A stretch of DNA of 64,000 nucleotides from MH13 sp040219355 (GTDB lineage Bacteria > Pseudomonadota > Alphaproteobacteria > Rhizobiales > MH13). Below, piece by piece: positions 8,078 to 16,510 of this stretch. Each line of letters opens with the position of its first letter. Position 1 is the stretch's first letter. The stretch spans positions 45,267-109,266 of the forward strand of contig JAVJSN010000013.1 in assembly GCA_040219355.1 (NCBI GenBank), given 5' to 3'. The translations under genes were made by a program, and so were the position numbers. The notes under the pieces are model-generated. The model was not told the origin of the DNA. It searched no databases and worked only from the letters and a program-made list of their open reading frames with translations.

Positions 8078-9094
8078 CTAGAGTTGGAGGCCGCAGCCTT
8101 CGAAGGCAGCTTTGGTGGTCGCTTTTTCTGCCTCGGTCAATTCCAGCATTGGGTGACGCACGCGACCGCCAACCTGACCGAGAAGCTCCTGCCAACACTT
8201 TCCGTGGGCGGTTGGCTTACTGCCTGGCTTCGTGGTGCGGATGGCATCACGTACAGGCTGCAAGCTATCACGCACGCGCCTGGCGGCATCAAAGTTCCCG
8301 GCAAAGGCAAGCTGGGTGTATTCGTGCATACGGCGGTCATTCTTGGTTTGCAGCTGATAAGGCGGCGAGGAGCACAGATAAAGCTGCCAGCCAAGCTCCT
8401 CAATATTGTCCAACCAGTCATCTTCAGCCGACGTTGAGACCAAGATCTTGTCGCCGACCATCTGCGTCAGGCGGGCATAAATCTCCCGTGGAACGGAGTA
8501 TTTGATCGCCATGATGTTAGGCAGATCAGCGATGCGAGCGCAGGTTTCCGGCTCCATCAGGTAGCCGCTGTCGGGGTGGCTCCACATGGCAATGCCGATA
8601 TCGAGGCGGTCGCAGAGAAATTTGTAGTAATTGTAGAGAACCTCGTCGCGGTCATGACAGAAGCTAAGCATCGGCGCGTGGACCACGACATAATCGGCAC
8701 CACAATCTTGCGCGTGATGACCCAACTCCAGCACTGTGTCGACGTTCTGGTCGGAGATCGACATGATCGTGCCAGCCTTGCCGCCGCATTCCTCCACCGC
8801 GATGGTCATGTTGCGTTTGCGCTCGTCCAATGACATCGACCAGAATTCACCCTGTTTGCCAGCGATGAACAGGCCCTGGATTTCTAGATCATCGATCCAG
8901 TGCCGGATGTTGCGGCGCAGCCCGGCTTCATTGAGATCCAGAGTGTCGTCAAAGGGGTTGAGAGCCGCCGCCCAGATGCCGCGCATCGTTTCGCGGGCAT
9001 AAGCTTTGGCCTCGTTCTTGGCGTAGTTCATGGGCTTGGTTCCGTCACGAACGGCTTGGCTTAGATCACGCGGTGCGCCGTCGGATGTATTCAC
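8078..9094 (-). CDS. DHDPS/NAL-family class I aldolase-like protein, divergent active site
   Basis: 338 residues from a GTG at 9094; an internal ATG at 9031 (MNYAKNEAK) is an equally possible start, and neither has a strong ribosome-binding site. It is a TIM-barrel protein of the dihydrodipicolinate synthase/N-acetylneuraminate lyase family. The Schiff-base lysine is present (Lys198 in NIMAIKYSV). The usual GTTGE motif is GKQGE (79-83), and the segment that normally carries the catalytic Tyr (YNxP) reads MWSHP (170-174). Two of the three family catalytic residues are therefore replaced, while ketone/imine chemistry through Lys remains possible. It lies in the kynurenine-type cluster, transcribed from the divergent operator at 9141-9161. 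Substrate unknown; a pyruvate-type retro-aldol or decarboxylation on a ring-cleavage product is inference. Confidence 0.82.
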   Translation of the reverse strand: MNTSDGAPRDLSQAVRDGTKPMNYAKNEAKAYARETMRGIWAAALNPFDDTLDLNEAGLRRNIRHWIDDLEIQGLFIAGKQGEFWSMSLDERKRNMTIAVEECGGKAGTIMSISDQNVDTVLELGHHAQDCGADYVVVHAPMLSFCHDRDEVLYNYYKFLCDRLDIGIAMWSHPDSGYLMEPETCARIADLPNIMAIKYSVPREIYARLTQMVGDKILVSTSAEDDWLDNIEELGWQLYLCSSPPYQLQTKNDRRMHEYTQLAFAGNFDAARRVRDSLQPVRDAIRTTKPGSKPTAHGKCWQELLGQVGGRVRHPMLELTEAEKATTKAAFEGCGLQL

Positions 9095-9140
9095 TAAGGC
9101 AGGCGTTGCACTGAAAAACCAATCACATTGACAGAAAGTG

Positions 9141-9161
9141 GATATCCAATATTTTGATATC
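9141..9161. promoter_or_regulatory. LysR-type operator, copy 2, in a divergent promoter region
   Basis: GATATC-CAATATTTT-GATATC, again preceded by AAAGTG. It sits almost midway between the divergent aldolase gene (46 bases from its 9094 start) and the aspartate-dehydrogenase-like gene (48 bases from its start). One bound regulator could act on both directions and, through the second unit, on its own gene. Confidence 0.82.
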
Positions 9162-9209
9162 AGGGCGCCAATGAATTCCGATACGCTAACTCCAGATTAG
9201 GAGGTATCT

Positions 9210-9992
9210 ATGAAGATCGGCATCATCGGGGAGGGCGCGATTGGGCGATATGTGGCGGAAATTCTCCATGAACGCGGGTTCGGACCGCATGTGATCGTAA
9301 CGCGATCCTGCCATCTGGATGAGACCTCTTCAGACAGTATACCGCATGTCGGATCAGTTGCTGATCTACCAGCGGGCATCACGTTGATGGTGGAGTGTGG
9401 TGGACATGAGGCATTGGCCGAGCATGGCTGCGCCGTTCTCGAACTCGGGATTGATTTGATCACGATTTCGCTTGGCGCGTTGGCCGATCGGGTACTTGCC
9501 AAGAACCTTGCCGATGCAGCGCGTAGCGGCAAGGCGCAGCTTCATTTGGCCAGCGGTGCCATCGGCGCGCTCGACTGTCTTCAGGCGGCCAAAGTCGGGG
9601 GCCTTACCGAGGTGACGTATATTGGGCGCAAGCCACCGCGCAGCTGGCTGGGCTCACCGGCGGAGACCCATCTTGACCTGGAAGGGCTGGAAGAGCCGAC
9701 GATCCATTTTCAGGGCACCGCGCGGCAGGCAGCCACCACCTATCCGAAGAACGCTAATGTTGCAGCTGCCGTTGCCCTGGCGGGTGCAGGGTTTGATGCC
9801 ACTCAGGTCAAACTGATTGCCGATCCGACCATCACCGCGAACACTCATGAAATTCACGCTGAGGGGGCATTCGGGCGGTTCTCTTTTCAGATCGAAGGCA
9901 AAGCCCTTCCGGACAATCCGCGCAGCTCGGCCCTGGCGGCGATGAGCGCAATTTCGGCCATCGAGCGACACATTGATCCGATAACGCTCTAA
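9210..9992 (+). CDS. Aspartate dehydrogenase-like NAD(P)-dependent oxidoreductase (NadX family)
   Basis: 260 residues. The Rossmann motif GEGAIG begins at residue 7. Family landmarks include YPKNANVAAAVALAGAGFD and NTHEIHAEGAFG, whose His fits the catalytic His of L-aspartate dehydrogenases. Known members interconvert aspartate and iminoaspartate/oxaloacetate with NAD(P). The start has an ideal AGGAGG. The gene is followed after 9 bases by lysR, and an operator lies 48 bases upstream. In this setting it may deaminate an aminomuconate-type intermediate or feed iminoaspartate to NAD synthesis; both are inference. No nadA or nadC is nearby. Confidence 0.85.
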   Translation: MKIGIIGEGAIGRYVAEILHERGFGPHVIVTRSCHLDETSSDSIPHVGSVADLPAGITLMVECGGHEALAEHGCAVLELGIDLITISLGALADRVLAKNLADAARSGKAQLHLASGAIGALDCLQAAKVGGLTEVTYIGRKPPRSWLGSPAETHLDLEGLEEPTIHFQGTARQAATTYPKNANVAAAVALAGAGFDATQVKLIADPTITANTHEIHAEGAFGRFSFQIEGKALPDNPRSSALAAMSAISAIERHIDPITL

Positions 9993-10001
9993 GGACTTCC
10001 G

Positions 10002-10967
10002 ATGGCCACACGCCATACCCGCATCGTCGAACGCGCACTGACCAGACTGAAGTTGCGTCAGCTGCGCTTGCTTGTTGCAGTCGGTCAGCATGGTAGCATT
10101 CAAAACGCTGCCCATGACCTGAGTATATCTCAGCCAGCAGCGACCAAAATGATCCAGGACCTGGAACTGGATTTCGAGGTCAAGCTGTTCGACCGGACAA
10201 ATCGTGGCGTGGTGCCAACGGTGTTTGGCGAGTCGCTCATCCGCCATGGCAAGCTGATTTTTGCCCAGGTTTCCAACGCCGCTCAGGAGCTGGATGATCT
10301 GAGCGAAGGAAGCAGTGGCCGCGTTGTGGTTGGCACGTTGCTGGCCGCTTCGCCCTCGCTGCTGCCGATGGCGGTCGAGCGGCTGTTGAAGGATCGCCCC
10401 AATGTCGCGATTAAGATCGTCGAGGGCACGAACGAGGTGTTGATGCCTGCGCTTCTTTCGGGCGAAATCGATATGGTCGTGGGTCGCCTGCCTAGCCATC
10501 GGCACCGCGAAAACATTACCCAGGAGAAGTTTTTCGACGAGCGCGTCGTGGCCGTTACCGGTATGCAGCACCCGCTTGCCAAGCAGGCTAACGTCTCCTT
10601 CGAGCAGCTTAAACCCTATGGATGGATCTTGCCTCCGGTCGAAACCACACTGCGCCGCCAGACCGATCAGTTTTTCATCCGGCAGGATCAATATGTGCCG
10701 CACTCGGCAATTGAGTCAGTGTCTTACTTGGCCAACCGCTCTCTTCTCATGGCGCATAACTTGATTGGCCTCATGCCTGCCCATGTTGCCGCGCTGGATA
10801 TCCAAGGCGGTCTTCTGGCGGGCATCGACTGGGTGGCTCCCTTTGGTGCTGGTCCCGTCGGCGTTTCCTACCGAGGCAAGCAAAGCCTTTCGCCTGCAGG
10901 CGGTACTTTTCTTGGTGCCTTGCGGTTGGCGGCCAGCGAGATTGGACGCTCACCTTCGGAAAGCTGA
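10002..10967 (+). CDS. LysR-family transcriptional regulator of the kynurenine-type cluster
   Basis: 321 residues. N-terminal winged helix-turn-helix (LKLRQLRLLVAVGQHGSIQ, then LSISQPAATKMIQDLE, roughly residues 16-75), followed by a periplasmic-binding-like effector domain (VVVGTLLAASPSLLPMAVER onward). The closest groups by memory are GbpR/PcaQ-like regulators of aromatic and sugar catabolism. It is co-transcribed with the AspDH-like gene (9-base gap, AAGGA before the ATG). Its stop codon overlaps operator copy 3. It is the only regulator in the cluster and so the best candidate to bind the three GATATC-N9-GATATC elements. Confidence 0.93.
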   Translation: MATRHTRIVERALTRLKLRQLRLLVAVGQHGSIQNAAHDLSISQPAATKMIQDLELDFEVKLFDRTNRGVVPTVFGESLIRHGKLIFAQVSNAAQELDDLSEGSSGRVVVGTLLAASPSLLPMAVERLLKDRPNVAIKIVEGTNEVLMPALLSGEIDMVVGRLPSHRHRENITQEKFFDERVVAVTGMQHPLAKQANVSFEQLKPYGWILPPVETTLRRQTDQFFIRQDQYVPHSAIESVSYLANRSLLMAHNLIGLMPAHVAALDIQGGLLAGIDWVAPFGAGPVGVSYRGKQSLSPAGGTFLGALRLAASEIGRSPSES

Positions 10968-10986
10968 TATCGCAGTTTCTGATACC
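10966..10986. promoter_or_regulatory. LysR-type operator, copy 3 (GATATC-N9-GATACC)
   Basis: GATATC-GCAGTTTCT-GATACC, one mismatch from copies 1 and 2. It begins inside the lysR stop codon, 80 bases before the aldehyde dehydrogenase start. It would control the aldehyde dehydrogenase-kynU unit. Confidence 0.75.
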
Positions 10987-11066
10987 AGTATTTGTTCAAT
11001 TCGATTGTGGTAATTCCCGGCGCGCGGGACACTTTGCCGAAACGCAAAGACTGCACCGAGGCTGCA

Positions 11067-12503
11067 ATGAGCACCTATCCAGAACCCAAACTCTTCATTG
11101 ATGGCGCATGGCGCAAAACGCCTGACACTCTGCCGGTCATCAATCCAGCCACCGAAGAAGAGATCGCGCGCCTGCCCCATGCCCGCTTGAGCGATCTGGA
11201 GGACGCGCTGAGTGCTGCGCAAACCGGGTTCGACATCTGGCGCAAAACGCCGCCGCGCACGCGCGCCGACATCATCCTGCGGGCAGCCGCAATCATGCGT
11301 GAGCGACAGGAAGAGATAGCCCGGGCGATCACAACGGAACATGGAAAGCCGCTGGCGCAGGCCCGGTTGGAGGTAATCCGTGGTGTTGAATTCTTTGAAT
11401 GGGATGCAGGCGAAGCGATGCGGGCCTATGGCCGTGTCATCCCTTCGGCGCCCGGCAGCAAGATCTCTGTGCATCACCACCCCATCGGCGTGGTGGCGGC
11501 CTTCTCGCCCTGGAATTTCCCGATGAGCCAGCCGGCCCGCAAGATAGCTGGTGCGCTGGCCTCTGGCTGCTCGATCATTCTGAAAGCCGCCGAGGAAACC
11601 CCGGCCGGGGCAATTCACATCGTGCGTGCCTTTGAGGAGGCCGGCCTGCCAGCGGGTGTGCTGAACCTTGTTTTCGGCACACCGTCTGACATCTCGCAAT
11701 TTCTGATCCCGCAACCGGCTGTGCGGCTGGTTGCGTTGACCGGGTCGACACGTGTGGGCCGACATCTGACGGAGCTTGCCGCACAAAGCGACACTCGCGT
11801 TCTGATGGAACTGGGTGGCCATGCGCCGGTCATCGTGTGCGAGGACACGGACGTGGATAAGGCGGCGATCAGCGGCGCGGTACGCAAGATGCGCAATGGA
11901 GGGCAGGTCTGCACCTCGCCGACGCGTTTTTTCGTTCATGAGAGCATTTTCGATGCGTTTGTCGACAGGTTCACCGAACGTGCAGCGGCCACTGTTGTTG
12001 GCAACGGGATGGAAGATGGTGTGGAGATGGGCCCGCTGGCCAATGCGCGGCGTGTTCCCTTCCTTGCCGGATTGGTGGAGGATGCGGTGGCGCAAGGGGC
12101 AAACGTTCGCACCGGCGGTAAGCGCCACGGCGAGAAAGGCTATTTCTTCCAGCCGACTGTGCTGACCCATGTGCCTGGGACGGCCACGATCATGCAGGAG
12201 GAGCCGTTCGGCCCGATTGCCATTCTCAATCCGGTGAAAAATCTCGATGAAGCCATCACAGCAGCCAACAGCGTTCCCTATGGTCTGGCGGGCTATGGTT
12301 TCACCAACCGCGCCGATTACATCACGCGCATGGTCGACGAGGTGGAGGTGGGCAATTTTTCCATCAACACATTGGAAGCTTCCTTGCCCGAAACGCCTTT
12401 TGGCGGAGTCAAATCCAGCGGTTACGGGCGTGAAGGCGGCACCGAAGGGCTGGAAAGTTATATGACAACCAAGAATGTTTGGCATAGCGCTGAAATAGCT
12501 TAA
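11067..12503 (+). CDS. NAD(P)-dependent aldehyde dehydrogenase (succinate-semialdehyde/aminomuconate-semialdehyde type)
   Basis: 478 residues. Catalytic Cys282 (NGGQVCTSPTRF), general base Glu248 (MELGGHAP) and Asn150 (FSPWNFP) are all present, with the cofactor loop LTGSTRVGRHL. The ATG at 11067 (MSTYPEP) gives the normal family length and follows a GAGG. Operator copy 3 lies upstream and kynU follows after 36 bases. General similarity is to succinate-semialdehyde dehydrogenases. In this cluster the likely substrate is the muconate semialdehyde made by the ring-cleaving dioxygenase, which is inference from context. Confidence 0.92.
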   Translation: MSTYPEPKLFIDGAWRKTPDTLPVINPATEEEIARLPHARLSDLEDALSAAQTGFDIWRKTPPRTRADIILRAAAIMRERQEEIARAITTEHGKPLAQARLEVIRGVEFFEWDAGEAMRAYGRVIPSAPGSKISVHHHPIGVVAAFSPWNFPMSQPARKIAGALASGCSIILKAAEETPAGAIHIVRAFEEAGLPAGVLNLVFGTPSDISQFLIPQPAVRLVALTGSTRVGRHLTELAAQSDTRVLMELGGHAPVIVCEDTDVDKAAISGAVRKMRNGGQVCTSPTRFFVHESIFDAFVDRFTERAAATVVGNGMEDGVEMGPLANARRVPFLAGLVEDAVAQGANVRTGGKRHGEKGYFFQPTVLTHVPGTATIMQEEPFGPIAILNPVKNLDEAITAANSVPYGLAGYGFTNRADYITRMVDEVEVGNFSINTLEASLPETPFGGVKSSGYGREGGTEGLESYMTTKNVWHSAEIA

Positions 12504-12539
12504 GCCCGACGCGTTTCTCTGCCTTTTTCAGGACGTTCC

Positions 12540-13736
12540 ATGACCGATTTCACCCAGACCCGCGCGATGTTCGATATTCCGGAGGGGATGATCTATCTGA
12601 ACGGCAACTCGCTGGGACCGATGCCCAAGGCCGCGCCGCAGGCGATGGAACGTTTTCTCAATGATGAGTGGCGCACTGAACTGATCAAGGGCTGGAACAC
12701 CAAGAACTGGTTCATGCAGACCAACACGCTGGGCGACCGGGTTGGACGGCTGATCGGTGCGCCTGCCGGCAGCACGGTCGTTGGCGATACGCTGTCGATC
12801 AGGGTTTTTCAGGCGGTTGCCGCTGGCATGGCTCTGGTGCCGGACCGGAAGGTCATTCTCTCTGACAATGGTAATTTTCCGACCGACCTCTACATGGTCG
12901 AAGGCTTGATGAAGCTGAAGGATGCCGGGTACGAACTGCGCATCCCCGACCCTGAAGCGGTGCTCGACCAGATCAGCGAAGAGGTTGCGATGGTGATGCT
13001 CACCGAAGTGGACTATCGCACCGGTCGCCGGCACGACATGAAGGCGATCATCGACAAGGCCCACCGGCATGGTGCGGTGGTGGTGTGGGACCTGGCGCAT
13101 TCAGCCGGCGCAGTTCCGGTCGATGTCGGCGCTCTGGACACTGATTTCGCGGTTGGCTGCACCTACAAATATCTCAATGGTGGACCAGGTTCGCCAGCCT
13201 TCATCCATGTTGCGCCGCGGCTGCTGGCTGTGGTCGAACCGGCTCTGTCAGGCTGGTACGCCCATGAGGCACCGTTCGCCTTCGATACCGATTTTCGCCC
13301 GATGCCCGGCGCCATAGAGCGGATGCGGATCGGCACACCCTCCATCGCCGCCTTTGCCCTGCTGGAAGCAGCGCTCGACATCTGGGAGGAAGTCGACATG
13401 GCAGATCTGCACCAGGCATCCATTGAACTCAGCGAGTTGTTTATTCATGAGGTTGAGGCGCGCTGCCCTGGTGTGACGTTTGCCGGGCCGCGTGATCCGC
13501 TGGCGCGCGGCAGTCATGTGGCGTTCCGTTTTGAGCATGGCTATGCCTGCATGCAGGCGCTGATTGCGCATAAAGTCATCGGTGATTTTCGCGCGCCCGA
13601 TGTGATGCGCTTCGGGGTCACGCCGCTGTTCATTGGCAGGGATGATATTGCCAAAGCGGTCGACACGATGGAAACCATCCTGAAGAACGAGACCTGGCGC
13701 GAGGAACGCTTTCAGACCCGCTCGAGGGTTACCTGA
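12540..13736 (+). CDS. kynU: Kynureninase
   Basis: 398 residues, the usual size. A PLP-dependent fold type I enzyme that splits L-kynurenine or 3-hydroxykynurenine to anthranilate or 3-hydroxyanthranilate plus L-alanine. The PLP lysine is Lys210 in GCTYKYLNGGPGS. The ring-contacting Asp184 lies in VVWDLAHSAG, and the N-terminal YLNGNSLGPMP is characteristic. Last gene of the aldehyde dehydrogenase-kynU unit. No tryptophan dioxygenase, kynurenine formamidase or kynurenine 3-monooxygenase is present in the window, so the cluster may start from imported kynurenines. Confidence 0.95.
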   Translation: MTDFTQTRAMFDIPEGMIYLNGNSLGPMPKAAPQAMERFLNDEWRTELIKGWNTKNWFMQTNTLGDRVGRLIGAPAGSTVVGDTLSIRVFQAVAAGMALVPDRKVILSDNGNFPTDLYMVEGLMKLKDAGYELRIPDPEAVLDQISEEVAMVMLTEVDYRTGRRHDMKAIIDKAHRHGAVVVWDLAHSAGAVPVDVGALDTDFAVGCTYKYLNGGPGSPAFIHVAPRLLAVVEPALSGWYAHEAPFAFDTDFRPMPGAIERMRIGTPSIAAFALLEAALDIWEEVDMADLHQASIELSELFIHEVEARCPGVTFAGPRDPLARGSHVAFRFEHGYACMQALIAHKVIGDFRAPDVMRFGVTPLFIGRDDIAKAVDTMETILKNETWREERFQTRSRVT

Positions 13737-13862
13737 TCGATAGGGAACAGACAGCGAGCAACATGCCATTGGTTCAATTGCGTTTGGCCCTGTGCCTGCG
13801 AGCAATAGCTGGGTGTTGCAAGATCAACTCTTCATTCTGCCGCGGCTTTTAACACGCGGCGT

Positions 13863-14621
13863 TTAGGCGGCAAAAACAGTGATTGCTGCGCGCGCCAGCA
13901 AAGCAACGCTTGCCAAAACACAGAGCCCCAAAACGGCTGGCCGCAGCCAAGGCGCTGATCGTGGATCGGCGATGACAAAGCGCGCGGCGTAAAACCCAAA
14001 AAGGACCGCCGGGATCAGCGCCAGGCCACGCACCATGTCTGGAACGCCGAAGCGACCGAAGATCGTCAATGAGACAAGCGAGACGCAGGCACCCAACAGC
14101 AGAACGGCATTCATGGTCGCGCGTAGTTGGTTGGGTGGCATGTTCTGCAAAGCAATCGCAAATGGCGGCGCTCCAACCGATGTGAGGGTTCCCATGAAAC
14201 CAGAAAGCACACCTGCGATGGCTGCGCTCGTCATGCTGGGCTTAATGGCTGGGCCGAACAATGACATGGCCACGGCGAGCAAAACCAAAACGGCAAAGAG
14301 AGTTTGAAACAGTGTGGGTGATAGGCTGGCCAGAAGCGATGCTGCGAGGATAGCCGCGGGAAGGCGCCCGGCGATGCCTGCGGCCACAAAGGATCGGTCG
14401 ATGTGCTTTACATCGCGCGCAGCGGACAAAAAACTGATCATGATGCCAAGAAAAATGATCGTGCCTGGAACGAATTTGGGATCGATCAGCAGCATCACCG
14501 GCGCTGCAATCAGGCCAAACCCTATGCCGGTTGAGGACTGGACAATAGCGGCAAAAACCACCGCCACAAAGCCTGCGGCAAAGGCTGCAGATAGTATTCC
14601 ACCATCACTGAGAAGCTCCAT
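13863..14621 (-). CDS. TauE/SafE-family membrane permease
   Basis: 252 residues, about eight hydrophobic segments. It has the two-fold repeat typical of the family (AAIVQSSTGIGFGLIAAPVMLL in the first half, GFMGTLTSVGAPPFAIAL in the second, given as segments). Members export or import sulfite, sulfoacetate or other organic anions. The gene starts 5 bases after the stop of the fused ABC ATPase, so it is the last gene of the peptide-transporter operon. It converges with kynU. The substrate is not predictable. Confidence 0.88.
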   Translation of the reverse strand: MELLSDGGILSAAFAAGFVAVVFAAIVQSSTGIGFGLIAAPVMLLIDPKFVPGTIIFLGIMISFLSAARDVKHIDRSFVAAGIAGRLPAAILAASLLASLSPTLFQTLFAVLVLLAVAMSLFGPAIKPSMTSAAIAGVLSGFMGTLTSVGAPPFAIALQNMPPNQLRATMNAVLLLGACVSLVSLTIFGRFGVPDMVRGLALIPAVLFGFYAARFVIADPRSAPWLRPAVLGLCVLASVALLARAAITVFAA

Positions 14622-14626
14622 TGCGA

Positions 14627-16510
14627 TTAGCCGACTGACGCGTCGATGGTCGCTTTGTCTCGACTGGACGCGATCTCCGTGGGAGTGTCGTCTGCGATCT
14701 CAGGAACGGCGTCGAGCAACGCGCGCGTGTAGGGCTGCGATGGATTGGAATAGATGTCTTTAACCGGACCACTTTCGATGATTTTGCCTGACTTCATGAT
14801 CGCCACGCGATCGGCAATGTGGCGCACAACGGCCAGATCGTGGGCAATGAACAGATAGGTCAGCCCAAGGCTTGCCTGCAAATCCTGCATCAAGTTAACG
14901 ACCTGCGCGCGGATCGACACGTCAAGCGCGGACACCGGTTCATCGGCGATGATGAAGCGCGGTTCCAGTGTCAGGGCTCTTGCGATTCCAACGCGCTGGC
15001 GCTGGCCACCTGAAAAGGCGTGTGGATGGCGTTCGGCGGCGTCAGCAGGAAGACCAACCAACTCCAGCAGATTTGCAACCCGGTCGCGCAACCTTTTGGG
15101 GTCGGTTTCAATGCCGTGCACGATAAGAGGCTCAGCCACAATGTCTTGCACAGTCATGCGCGGATTGAGGCTGGAGTAAGGGTCTTGAAAGATGAGCTGC
15201 ATATCGCGCCGAAGTCGCCGCAAGGGTTCGCGGCCAAGCGTGGTGATTTCCTGACCGTCAAAGTTGATTGAGCCAGATGTCACCGGAACCGCACGTAGAA
15301 CAGCGCGGCCTGTGGTGGTTTTGCCGGAGCCACTTTCCCCCACGAGGCCAAGCGTTTCGCCGGGCCAGATGTCAAAACTCACATCATCGACAGCCTTTAG
15401 GATATCGCGCTTTTGAAACAGGCCCTGGCTGCCAATCGGATAATGGACAGACAGATTGCGCACACTCAGCAACGGTGCACCTTTTGATTGGGCGGACGGT
15501 GCGTGTTCGCTTTCTCCTCTTGCAGTTGCTGGTGCTCGCTGCGTCACCGGATTATGGCACGCCAGTCGACCTTTGCCCTGTCCCAGCGGCGAGAGTGTAG
15601 GCGCAGCGGCGCATAGGTTGATTGCGTTGGCGCAGCGCGGTCTAAAACTGCATTGTGTGCGCGGCAGACGTAAGTCAGGCGGTTGGCCGTCAATGGTTTC
15701 CAGCCGGTGGCGGGTATGCGCCAAGGTTGGTGTAGCGGCCACCAAGCCTGCCGTGTACGGGTGCGATGGCGTATGGAGCATGCGGTTGGCGGGGCCATCT
15801 TCGACGATTTCTCCAGCATACATGACCGCAACATCGTGGCAGAGCTTGGCGACGACACCCAAATCATGGGTGATCATGAGCACCGCCAGCGATAACCGTT
15901 GCTGCAATTCGGCCAGAAGATCGAGAAGGCTTGCTTGCACCGTCACATCAAGTGCTGTGGTTGGCTCATCGGCGATCAAAAGCTCGGGCTCACTGGCGAG
16001 CGCCATGGCGATCAGAACGCGCTGGCGCATCCCGCCAGAAAACTCGTGCGGGAACTGCAAAACCCGCTTTTGCGGCTGCGAGATGTGCACCAGATCGAGC
16101 AACTCGGTGGCGCGCGCATGCGCCGCTGCCCCAGACAGTCCGCGATGGCGTGTCAAAACCTCGGCAATCTGGTCGCCGACTGTAAACAGCGGATCAAGAC
16201 TGGTCATTGGGTCTTGAAAGACCATGGCGATATCGCGCCCGCACACTTCACGGCGATATTTGGCGGCATCCGATCCGATCAGGCTCTTGCCTTTCCAGCG
16301 CACGTCTCCGCCGACAATGCGTCCAGGCAGTTGCACCAGGCCCATAATGGCCTGCGAGGTAACAGACTTGCCGCAGCCAGATTCACCCACCAGGCCGAGC
16401 GCCTGTCCGGGTTTCAAAGAAAAGGAAACATCGCGTACCGCATGCACGCGTCCTCGTCTGGTGAGGAACTCAACATCCAGACCGTCAACGGTCAGCAGGG
16501 CATCGCTCAT
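14627..16510 (-). CDS. Dipeptide/oligopeptide ABC transporter, fused double ATP-binding protein
   Basis: 627 residues: two complete ABC ATPases in one chain, equivalent to DppD (about residues 1-310) and DppF (about 345-600). Walker A motifs GESGCGKS and GESGSGKT, signatures FSGGMRQRVLIAMAL and FSGGQRQRVGIARAL, and Walker B LLIADEPTTALD and FIIADEPVSALD are present. Between them lies the cysteine-bearing oligopeptide C-terminal segment (CSFRPRCANAINLC). It energises import with the DppB/DppC-like permeases. The start overlaps the permease stop by 4 bases. Fusion of the two ATPases is a known variant in proteobacteria. Confidence 0.94.
   Translation of the reverse strand: MSDALLTVDGLDVEFLTRRGRVHAVRDVSFSLKPGQALGLVGESGCGKSVTSQAIMGLVQLPGRIVGGDVRWKGKSLIGSDAAKYRREVCGRDIAMVFQDPMTSLDPLFTVGDQIAEVLTRHRGLSGAAAHARATELLDLVHISQPQKRVLQFPHEFSGGMRQRVLIAMALASEPELLIADEPTTALDVTVQASLLDLLAELQQRLSLAVLMITHDLGVVAKLCHDVAVMYAGEIVEDGPANRMLHTPSHPYTAGLVAATPTLAHTRHRLETIDGQPPDLRLPRTQCSFRPRCANAINLCAAAPTLSPLGQGKGRLACHNPVTQRAPATARGESEHAPSAQSKGAPLLSVRNLSVHYPIGSQGLFQKRDILKAVDDVSFDIWPGETLGLVGESGSGKTTTGRAVLRAVPVTSGSINFDGQEITTLGREPLRRLRRDMQLIFQDPYSSLNPRMTVQDIVAEPLIVHGIETDPKRLRDRVANLLELVGLPADAAERHPHAFSGGQRQRVGIARALTLEPRFIIADEPVSALDVSIRAQVVNLMQDLQASLGLTYLFIAHDLAVVRHIADRVAIMKSGKIIESGPVKDIYSNPSQPYTRALLDAVPEIADDTPTEIASSRDKATIDASVG

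Noticed and set aside
10950..12485. A 511-codon open frame on the minus strand opposite the aldehyde dehydrogenase
   Set aside because: The plus strand encodes a complete aldehyde dehydrogenase with all catalytic residues; the antisense frame shows no domain and composition typical of a shadow frame.
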